Assembly: GCA_963839685.1 (NCBI GenBank)
Contig: CAWIVS010000008.1
Span: forward strand, 62,001 to 126,000
Length of the DNA stretch: 64,000 bases
Reading direction: 5' to 3'
Source: CADEED01 sp963839685
GTDB lineage: Bacteria; Pseudomonadota; Gammaproteobacteria; Steroidobacterales; Steroidobacteraceae
Shown in pieces: positions 44,088-50,297 of the stretch. The stretch's first letter is position 1, and each line of letters begins with the position of its first letter. The notes beneath the pieces are model-generated. The model saw only the letters and a list, made by a program, of their open reading frames with translations, was not told the origin of the DNA and did no database searches. The position numbers and the translations under genes are program-made.

Positions 44088-44191
44088 ACGTGGCCTGAAG
44101 ATTAGGGACTCGCTGAGCACTCATGCTCGTCGCAAGTTGGCGACGTAAGTTCCGGGCGACTGGGCGATAGGTTAAATCTGCGCGCGCGCAG

Positions 44192-45043
44192 TCACGCCCC
44201 GTACAGCGGCTTCTTGAGCTTCCAGCGTTTGTGGGACCACGGCCAGTCGGCGGGCGCCGCGCGGATCTGCTCTTCGACCATGCGCGCGTATCGTGCCGTG
44301 AACTCCCCCGCCGGCAGTTGTTCGCCGGCCGCCGCGAGTGGCACGAACCGGACTTCGTAGCGGCCGCGCGCCACGCGCCGGATCTGCGCGAACACCGCCG
44401 CGTAACGCACGGTACGCGCGATCTCCTCGGCGCCGAGGAAAAACGCCGAGTCGCGATTGAGGAACTTCAGCCAGTGCTTGCGTTCACTCGATACCGGTTC
44501 CTGATCGGCGATGATGGCGATGGCGCGCGGCACGTTGCGGTTCTGCAGGATGTCGGTCAACAACTGCTGCGCCTGCACGGGCCTCGCCCCAAGGCGGCTG
44601 CGCAAGGCGAACATCTCGCGCTCAGCCCAGGGATTCACCAGTGGCTTGTAGACGGCGTCAACCGGCATGCCGAGCTGCGTCGAAAACCCCAGCAGCAGCC
44701 ACTCCCAATTGCACTGGTGCGCGGCCATGATGAGCACCGGCTTGCCGCGCGCCGTTTCGTTGCGCACCAGGTCGGGGTTCACCACCTTCACGCGCTGCCC
44801 GATCTGCGCCGGCGTGAGTCGCAACGAACGCGCGACCTCGACGAACACGTCGGCAAACCCCCGGTAGTAGTCGCGGATGACGCGCTCGCGCGCGGCGTCG
44901 TCCCACTCCGGAAAGGAGGCTTTGAGGTTTGCCTCGACCACATGGCGGCGATACGGGAAGACGCGCCAGGCCAGGAATGCGAGGAAACTCGCGAACGGAT
45001 ACCAGATCCACAGCGGAATTCGCGAAAGTGCGCGAATCCACAG
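44192..45043 (-). CDS. LpxL/HtrB-type lipid A acyltransferase
   Basis: About 283 residues. An N-terminal membrane helix (IPLWIWYPFASFLAFLAW) is followed by VFPYRRHVVEANLKASFPE, the family's YxxHxxVxxN region, the HX4-type active-site region VLIMAAHQCNWEWLL (HxxNWE), and ADQEPVSSERKHWLKFLNRDSAFFLG. It transfers a secondary acyl chain to lipid A. No ATG, GTG or TTG start lies in frame between the tRNA-Thr gene and the conserved domain; CTG 45043 is the only near-start codon, so either it is used or an indel hides the true start. The apparent upstream extension is translation of the tRNA gene and is not real. Confidence 0.8.
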   Translation of the reverse strand: MWIRALSRIPLWIWYPFASFLAFLAWRVFPYRRHVVEANLKASFPEWDDAARERVIRDYYRGFADVFVEVARSLRLTPAQIGQRVKVVNPDLVRNETARGKPVLIMAAHQCNWEWLLLGFSTQLGMPVDAVYKPLVNPWAEREMFALRSRLGARPVQAQQLLTDILQNRNVPRAIAIIADQEPVSSERKHWLKFLNRDSAFFLGAEEIARTVRYAAVFAQIRRVARGRYEVRFVPLAAAGEQLPAGEFTARYARMVEEQIRAAPADWPWSHKRWKLKKPLYGA

Positions 45044-45066
45044 GGAAGACGGCTTGGCTGAAGGGG

Positions 45067-45142
45067 TGGTGCCGGGGAGAGGACTCGAACCTCCGACCCG
45101 CGCATTACGAATGCGCTGCTCTACCAACTGAGCTACCCCGGC
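45067..45142 (-). tRNA. tRNA-Thr (CGT anticodon)
   Basis: 76 bases including an encoded CCA (45067-45069 on the plus strand as TGG). On the minus strand it starts GCCGGGGTAGCTCAG, with D-loop TTGGTAGAGC, anticodon stem-loop GCGCATTCGTAATGCGC giving anticodon CGT (reads ACG, threonine), and T-arm GGTTCGAGTCC. All four stems pair well. It precedes the LpxL-type gene on the same strand and is probably the first part of that transcript. Confidence 0.93.
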
Positions 45143-45155
45143 TTTGAGGGCGCGC

Positions 45156-45161
45156 ATTCTA
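45156..45161 (-). promoter_or_regulatory. Probable -10 element of tRNA-Thr
   Basis: On the minus strand TAGAAT lies 13 bases before the tRNA 5' end, followed by a GC-rich discriminator (GCGCGCCC) of the kind seen at stringently controlled stable-RNA promoters. A convincing -35 hexamer is not visible; CTTCCA-like sequence lies at about 17 bases. Confidence 0.45.
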
Positions 45162-45227
45162 ATGGCGCGGCTGGAGCTATGGAAGCTTTGGGGAATCCCC
45201 CAAAAGGCGCGGTTTTTGCGACTTGCG

Positions 45228-45659
45228 TCAGGCTTCCCGGCGCCGCAGCCGGATGACCAGTTCGATGCCGTCGACCTGCATGCCCGGCGGCGGCTCAGGC
45301 AGGCGCTGAAACTCCACGTCGCGCACGCAGACATCCATCAGGGCGCCGGTGTCGAGATCGTGGAAGTGGTAGTGCGAGTCGGTATTCGAATCGAACCAGC
45401 ATCGGTCATTACCTACCGAGAGCTGGCGAATGAGGCCGGAGGCCGCGAACAGGTTCAGGGTGTTGTAGATCGTCGCCTTCGACACGCGCAGCCCCTGGCT
45501 GCGCAGACCCGCCAGAACCTGGTCGGCGGAGAGGTGTTGCGGACGCGCCAGCAGCAGGGAGGCAATTCTCAGCCGCTGCGCGGTGGGTCGGACGCCGGCA
45601 CGCGTCAGCCGGTGGTTCAGGCTATCAATCAGGCCCGGATCAAGGTCCGTCATGGGCAT
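45228..45659 (-). CDS. Fur family transcriptional regulator (Irr-like)
   Basis: About 143 residues. The winged-helix part has VRPTAQRLRIASLLLA, LSADQVLAGLRSQGLRVSKATIYNTLNL (quoted in part: VSKATIYNTLNLFAASGL). The dimerisation part has WFDSNTDSHYHFHDLDTGAL, with a His cluster for metal, but no CxxC zinc pair, which resembles Irr-type members rather than classical Fur. It probably senses iron, heme or peroxide. Two Met codons (45659, 45653) are possible starts. The gene diverges from the minor-pilin operon, 103 bases away. Confidence 0.85.
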   Translation of the reverse strand: MPMTDLDPGLIDSLNHRLTRAGVRPTAQRLRIASLLLARPQHLSADQVLAGLRSQGLRVSKATIYNTLNLFAASGLIRQLSVGNDRCWFDSNTDSHYHFHDLDTGALMDVCVRDVEFQRLPEPPPGMQVDGIELVIRLRRREA

Positions 45660-45762
45660 GGTCGCGAGTATACGCGCCGCCTTCCGGCCGGCAATGCGAA
45701 ACCGGGCAAAGACAGCGGATTTCGAGACTGGCAGCACACACTCCCGGTAGCAAAATCCGCTC

Positions 45763-46266
45763 ATGCGCAATCGGAACGGAAGCCGGGGAGTCACGCTGAT
45801 CGAGCTGTGCTTCGGGCTCACCATCGTGGCAATCCTCACTGCGCTCGCGGTGCCTTCCTTCCGCGAAGCCATGCGGGCCGGGGCGGTCCGCAGTGCCACG
45901 CTCGAACTGCTGGCCGGCGTGCAGCAGACGCGCGCCAGCTCCATTGTCGAGGCGCGTCCGGGAACGCTGTGTCTCAGCGGCGCCGCCGGAGAGTGCCTGC
46001 GGGGCAATGGGCCGGCATCTTCCTGGCGGGCGTTCCTGAAGGTCGGCGACCGTCGGCTGCCGCTGGCCGCGCGCACCCTGCCCGCCGGCGTGGTGTTGCG
46101 CGCCTCGCGTCCCCAGCTGGAGTTCTGGCCCGACGCCTTCGCCGCCAGCACCATCACCCTAACTATCTGCGACATCCAGGGCGTGGCGCAGCCGCGCGCC
46201 ATCGTGGTGAGCCAGAGCGGGCGTGTGCGGCTCGGCACGGCCACCGATGCGGGCTGCGCCCGGTGA
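45763..46266 (+). CDS. fimT: Type IV minor pilin FimT/FimU (GspH family)
   Basis: 167 residues. The prepilin leader MRNRNGSRG is cleaved before VTLIELCFGLTIVAILTALA, where Glu at +5 of the mature protein is present. The C-terminal domain is GspH/FimT-like (LELLAGVQQTRASSIVEARP, ITLTICDIQG, VVSQSGRVRLG). It is a minor pilin that helps initiate pilus assembly. It heads the operon fimT-pilV-pilW-pilX-pilE, each gene overlapping the next by four bases. Confidence 0.88.
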   Translation: MRNRNGSRGVTLIELCFGLTIVAILTALAVPSFREAMRAGAVRSATLELLAGVQQTRASSIVEARPGTLCLSGAAGECLRGNGPASSWRAFLKVGDRRLPLAARTLPAGVVLRASRPQLEFWPDAFAASTITLTICDIQGVAQPRAIVVSQSGRVRLGTATDAGCAR

Positions 46267-46752
46267 ACCGGCGTGCGCGCGGATTCACCTTGGTGGAATC
46301 GTTGATCGCGTTGCTGTTGCTGTCGCTCGGATTGCTGGGGGCCGCAGTCATGCTGCTCGAGTCCTTGCGTGCGAACGCGGATGCGCTGCGCGACAGCACC
46401 GCAACCCACCTGGTCCGCGACATGGCGGAGCGCATCCGTGCCAATCCGCACGCCCGTGCACTCTACGACACGCGCGCCGGAATTCCCGGCGGTGCCGTCT
46501 GCGACGTCGCGGCGTCGTGTGATCCGGGGCAACGCGCCGCCACCGATCTTGCGCACTACGACGCCGCGGCACGCGTGGCATTCCCCGGCACCGACACCTC
46601 GACAACGCATCGAATTCGAGCCCGCCATCGGCCCAACCGCTCCCGATCGCTACCGCATCTCACTGCAGTGGCGCGGGCCACGTGACAGCGACGGAGTCAG
46701 TCAAGCCGTCACGCTCATCCTGCTGGCAAGGCCGGTGGCGGGCCAGGCGTGA
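46263..46752 (+). CDS. pilV: Type IV minor pilin PilV, one frameshift
   Basis: About 162 residues, GTG start overlapping the fimT stop. The prepilin leader is short (NRRARG) before FTLVESLIALLLLSLGLLGA, with mature Glu +5. The globular part has MLLESLRANADALRDSTATH, a Cys pair in GGAVCDVAASCDPGQ and, after a single extra base near 46602, IEFEPAIGPTAPDRYRISLQ and VTLILLARPV in the next frame. The conserved C-terminus in that frame indicates the gene is probably intact in vivo. PilV is a minor pilin priming assembly. Confidence 0.83.
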
Positions 46753-47780
46753 ACACACTGCGCAGAGTGCGCGGTTTCAACCTGCCCGAACTCATGGTGT
46801 CGCTGACTATCGGCCTGCTGCTGCTCGCCGCATTTCTGGTCATCCTCGACCGGTGCCGGCGCGAATTCACGACCAACGAGAGTCTTGCAAGCCTGCAGGA
46901 TGCGGCACGCAGCGTCATTTCCATCCTGGTGCCGGACCTGGAACACGCCGGGTTCTACGGCGTAACCGCCACGCCGGCTGCGCAGGTCGCAAGCGGCGGA
47001 ATCATCACCGCCACGGCCGCCGAGCTGCGCCAGCCCGCCCCGGCCGATGCGGTCGCGCAGGTTGCAGGTCTGCCCCCGGGCGCCCACGACTGCGGAGTCA
47101 ACTTCGCCGTGGATCTCGCCACTCCCGTCGAAGGGGCTAACAATTCCTTTCGAGCCGGCGTGGCCGCGCGCGACTGTGATCCGTCGGCGAGCGCCGGTGG
47201 CGCCCGCGCGGGCACCGATACCCTCACGGTGCGTCGCGTCTCGCTCGCCACCACGGAACCCCACGCCGGCCGGCTGCAACTTCTTGCGCATCGCCTGGGT
47301 GCTCATGCAGCGGTCACGCTGTTTGCCGATGGCCGCGCGCCCGGCCCGCTCGACGCTCTCACCGAGATTCGCGACGTTGAGATCCGCACCTACTACGTCG
47401 CCAACAATTCGGTCGGCCGCCGGGGTTGGCCGGCCCTGCGCGTCAAGTCGCTGACCGAATCGGGTGGCGCGGCACAGTTTCGTGACGAGGAAGTGTTGCC
47501 CGGCGTCGAGGATCTGCAGGTGGAGTTCGGGATCGCGTCGGACGATGGAAGTCATGCCACGCGCTTCGTGCCGCCGGACTCGGCCGCCCTGCGCGACCAG
47601 CGGGTGACGTCGGTGCGACTGTGGTTACGCATTCGTGCCGACACCACCGAGCGCGGCTTTGTCGATACGCGCGCGCTCCACTACGCCGACGTGAGCTTCG
47701 TGCCGAGCGCCGCGGAATCTTCCCAGCGACGCCTGCTCATCGAACGCACCGTGGCGCTGCGTAACGCGTGGCTGCCGTGA
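46749..47780 (+). CDS. pilW: Type IV pilus assembly protein PilW
   Basis: 343 residues, GTG start overlapping the pilV stop. Leader MNTLRRVRG, then FNLPELMVSLTIGLLLLAAF with Glu +5 (FNLPE). The long globular domain has ESLASLQDAARSVISILVPDLEHAGFYG (quoted in part: SVISILVPDLEHAGFYG), paired Cys residues (DCGVNF, RDCDPS) and VLPGVEDLQVEFGIASDDGS, a typical PilW C-terminal region. It is a large minor pilin of the priming complex with PilV and PilX. Confidence 0.87.
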   Translation: MNTLRRVRGFNLPELMVSLTIGLLLLAAFLVILDRCRREFTTNESLASLQDAARSVISILVPDLEHAGFYGVTATPAAQVASGGIITATAAELRQPAPADAVAQVAGLPPGAHDCGVNFAVDLATPVEGANNSFRAGVAARDCDPSASAGGARAGTDTLTVRRVSLATTEPHAGRLQLLAHRLGAHAAVTLFADGRAPGPLDALTEIRDVEIRTYYVANNSVGRRGWPALRVKSLTESGGAAQFRDEEVLPGVEDLQVEFGIASDDGSHATRFVPPDSAALRDQRVTSVRLWLRIRADTTERGFVDTRALHYADVSFVPSAAESSQRRLLIERTVALRNAWLP

Positions 47781-48298
47781 GATTGCGCGCGGCGCGCGGC
47801 AGTACGCTCGCGGTGGGGCTCATCATTCTCAGCCTGGTGACACTGTTAGCCCTCGCCGGCTCGAGCTCGGCGCATGTCGAGCGACTGCTGGCGCAGAACG
47901 AGACCTTTCGCGAGAATGCCGCCTTCGCCGCGAACGCCGGAATCGAAATGGCCATCAGCGCAATCCTCGAAAGCGCGCAACCTGAGACCGTGGATACCGT
48001 CGTCACTGGACGCATGTCCGGTGCGGGCGACTGGTTCGAAGCGCGGGTGCGTTTCCTCGGCTACGAGACCTTGCTGCCACAGGCGCCGGACGCCCGTGTC
48101 AGGGGCGCACATATTGAAATCGTCAGCACGGGTCATGCGGCGCGACGGGCCATCGATCGCCAGCGGGCCGGGGTCCTGTGGGTGGTGGATTCCGCCGATC
48201 CCGTCGCGGCCAGCGATTGCGCGCCGCTGGCGGAGCGACACTGTCATCAGAGCGGCGCGCTCGAACGGCTCTCCTGGCAACGCGTGCCCATCGAATGA
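47777..48298 (+). CDS. pilX: Type IV pilus assembly protein PilX
   Basis: About 173 residues. GTG 47777 is chosen because it overlaps the pilW stop (GTGA), as elsewhere in this operon. The leader RLRAARG precedes STLAVGLIILSLVTLLALAG, where the Glu +5 is absent, as usual for PilX-type pilins. The PilX_N feature NETFRENAAFAANAGIEMAI follows, and the C-terminus has a Cys pair (SDCAPLAERHCHQ). In most relatives pilY1 follows; here pilE follows directly. Confidence 0.82.
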   Translation: MRLRAARGSTLAVGLIILSLVTLLALAGSSSAHVERLLAQNETFRENAAFAANAGIEMAISAILESAQPETVDTVVTGRMSGAGDWFEARVRFLGYETLLPQAPDARVRGAHIEIVSTGHAARRAIDRQRAGVLWVVDSADPVAASDCAPLAERHCHQSGALERLSWQRVPIE

Positions 48299-48753
48299 CG
48301 ACGCTGCCATCCGACTCGCGCTGCCGCGGATTCACGCTCATCGAAGTACTCACGGCTCTGGTCGTGGTCGCGGTGCTGGCCGCCATCGCGATTCCGACCT
48401 GGCGCAATCACCTGCTGCGCGTACGGCGTGCCGACGCGATCTCGGCCTTGACTGCGATCCAGGCTGAACAGGACCGCTACTTCGGCATTCACGCCCGCTA
48501 CGCCGACTCGGCGGCGCTGACCCAAAAACCGCCCGACGGCCTGGGTCGCCCGGCGACTTCGGAACGGGGTTTCTATTCCCTCGAGCTGCACACCGCCGAC
48601 GATGGGCTCTCCTACACGGCCACCGCGCGCGCCCTCGCCCGCTCGGGCGATGCGCCGGACATGCGCTGCGCGCAATTGAGCATCGACCATCTCGGGATCC
48701 GCCGCGCCCGCGACGACGGCGGCACCGATCGCAGCGGCGATTGCTGGCGCTGA
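48295..48753 (+). CDS. pilE: Type IV minor pilin PilE
   Basis: 152 residues, ATG overlapping the pilX stop. Leader MTTLPSDSRCRG, then FTLIEVLTALVVVAVLAAIA with Glu +5. The globular part reads WRNHLLRVRRADAISALTAI, QDRYFGIHARYADSAAL and ERGFYSLELHTADDGLSYTA, matching PilE minor pilins, with a C-terminal Cys pair (MRCAQ, GDCWR). It ends the operon; its TGA lies at the left edge of a 50-bp palindrome, and ispH converges on it. Confidence 0.88.
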   Translation: MTTLPSDSRCRGFTLIEVLTALVVVAVLAAIAIPTWRNHLLRVRRADAISALTAIQAEQDRYFGIHARYADSAALTQKPPDGLGRPATSERGFYSLELHTADDGLSYTATARALARSGDAPDMRCAQLSIDHLGIRRARDDGGTDRSGDCWR

Positions 48754-48801
48754 AATGGGGACACTCCCCATTTGCTAGCAAAAGGGGAGTGTCCCCATTT
48801 C
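48752..48801. repeat. REP-like palindrome, copy 3
   Basis: Left arm 48752-48769 (GAAATGGGGACACTCCCC) pairs perfectly with 48784-48801, and the inner TTTGCTAGCAAA (48771-48782) is itself a palindrome, so the whole 50 bp folds with one mismatch (48770/48783). It overlaps the pilE stop codon and lies 7 bases from the ispH stop. The core AAATGGGGACA is shared with copies at 18507 and 27980, but the inner part differs. A second partial CCCCATTTCA follows at 48801-48810. Confidence 0.88.
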
Positions 48802-48807
48802 CCCATT

Positions 48808-49764
48808 TCAGGATTGTCCCGAATTCTGGGCGGCGCGCAGAGCGCGCGGCAACGAGAACACCACGTGTTCCTCGCGGCCTTTGAGCTCCTCGGCCGTCGT
48901 GCCACCCCACTCCCGCAGCCGCGCCACCACCTGTTGCACCAGCTCCTCGGGTGCGGAAGCGCCCGCGGTCACACCCACGCTGTTCTTCCCCTCGAACCAT
49001 TCACGCTTCAAGAATGACGCATCGTCGATGAGATAGCCGGGTCGCCCGGCCCGCTCGGCGAGCTCGCGCAGACGGTTGGAATTCGAACTGGTGATGGATC
49101 CCACCACGATCAGAACCTCGCAGCTGGCGATCAGCTCCTTGACGGCGTCCTGGCGGTTCTGCGTGGCGTAGCAGATGTCTTCGCGACGCGGGCTCGCGAG
49201 CGTGGGGAATCTTTCCCGCAGCGTATTGACGATGGCGGCGGTGTCGTCCACCGACAGCGTGGTCTGCGTCACGAACGCCAGCCGGGCGGGATCGCGCACC
49301 TGCAGCTTCTCGGCCTGTTCCACGTTCTCGATGAGATGCATGTTCCCGCCGAGACTGGTGTCGAAGCGCCCCATGGTGCCTTCGACCTCCGGGTGCCCGG
49401 CATGCCCGATCAGCACCACGTCGCGGGCGTCGCGCGCATAACGCGCCACTTCCATGTGCACCTTGGTGACCAGCGGACAGGTGGCGTCAAACACGGTGAG
49501 TCCGCGGCGTTCGGCTTCCTTCTCGACGGACGCCGGCACGCCATGCGCCGAGAAGATCACCGTCGCGCCATCCGGAACCTCGTGAAGCTCGTCGACGAAC
49601 ACGGCACCGAGTTTGCGCAGCCGCTCCACCACGTGCACGTTGTGCACCACCTCGTGCCGCACGTAGATAGGCGCCCCGAACAGCGCGATGGCGCGCTCGA
49701 CGATATCGATGGCGCGATCCACCCCGGCGCAGAATCCTCGCGGATTGGCGAGCAGGATCTTCAT
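48808..49764 (-). CDS. ispH: 4-hydroxy-3-methylbut-2-enyl diphosphate reductase
   Basis: About 318 residues, last step of the MEP isoprenoid pathway, an iron-sulfur enzyme. Iron-sulfur cysteines are in ANPRGFCAGVDRAI, FDATCPLVTKVH and IVVGSITSSNSNRL together with ICYATQNRQDAV; substrate His residues are in YVRHEVVHN and SAHGVPA, and VTAGASAPE is the C-terminal motif. The start overlaps the lspA stop by four bases. In Pseudomonas and relatives an fkpB gene lies between lspA and ispH; here it is absent. Confidence 0.95.
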   Translation of the reverse strand: MKILLANPRGFCAGVDRAIDIVERAIALFGAPIYVRHEVVHNVHVVERLRKLGAVFVDELHEVPDGATVIFSAHGVPASVEKEAERRGLTVFDATCPLVTKVHMEVARYARDARDVVLIGHAGHPEVEGTMGRFDTSLGGNMHLIENVEQAEKLQVRDPARLAFVTQTTLSVDDTAAIVNTLRERFPTLASPRREDICYATQNRQDAVKELIASCEVLIVVGSITSSNSNRLRELAERAGRPGYLIDDASFLKREWFEGKNSVGVTAGASAPEELVQQVVARLREWGGTTAEELKGREEHVVFSLPRALRAAQNSGQS

Positions 49765-50297
49765 TTGCCGCTCGACGCCGCTTCGCGCTTGAGCCGTCGC
49801 TCGCGCTGCGATTCGCGCAGCGCATCGAGAATCACGCAGGCCGCGCCGATGGAGATGGCCGAATCGGCCACGTTGAACGCCGGAAAGTAAGCCTCGTTCC
49901 AGTGCACCTGGACGAAGTCGATGACTTCGCCGAGGCGCAGCCGGTCGATGACATTGCCGATGGCGCCGCCAAGGATCAGCGTGAGGCCTGTGATCAGCAA
50001 GGCCTGCGTCGCCAGCGCCAGCCGGCGTAGCCAGTAGACGAGCACGATCGAAACGACGATGGCGAGCGCCGAAAACACCCAGCGCTGTGCGCCGCCCGCA
50101 TCGGCGAACATGCTCCACGCGGCTCCCGGGTTGTAGGTGTGGATGATGTTGAGCACCGGCAGCACGTAGACCGAGCCGCTCACGGGAATGGCCTCCACGA
50201 TCCAGAGCTTGGTGAGCTGATCGAGCACGAGGATCAGCGCCGCCAGCCACGACCAGCGCAGGCCGCTCTCACGCAAGGAAATGGTCGGAACACTCAT
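49761..50297 (-). CDS. lspA: Lipoprotein signal peptidase
   Basis: About 178 residues, four membrane helices. The catalytic Asp residues are in GGAIGNVIDRLRLGEVIDF and FNVADSAISIG, and the N-terminal LVLDQLTKLWI and LNIIHTYNPGAAWSMF complete the five LspA motifs. It cleaves signal peptides of diacylglyceryl-modified prolipoproteins. Start 50297 overlaps the ileS stop by four bases. The C-terminal tail is basic (RESQRERRLKREA). Confidence 0.95.
   Translation of the reverse strand: MSVPTISLRESGLRWSWLAALILVLDQLTKLWIVEAIPVSGSVYVLPVLNIIHTYNPGAAWSMFADAGGAQRWVFSALAIVVSIVLVYWLRRLALATQALLITGLTLILGGAIGNVIDRLRLGEVIDFVQVHWNEAYFPAFNVADSAISIGAACVILDALRESQRERRLKREAASSGK

Noticed and set aside
45044..45334. 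N-terminal extension of the LpxL frame (AQLVEQRIRNARVGG)
   Set aside because: It is translation of the tRNA-Thr gene and its flank, a well-known annotation artefact.
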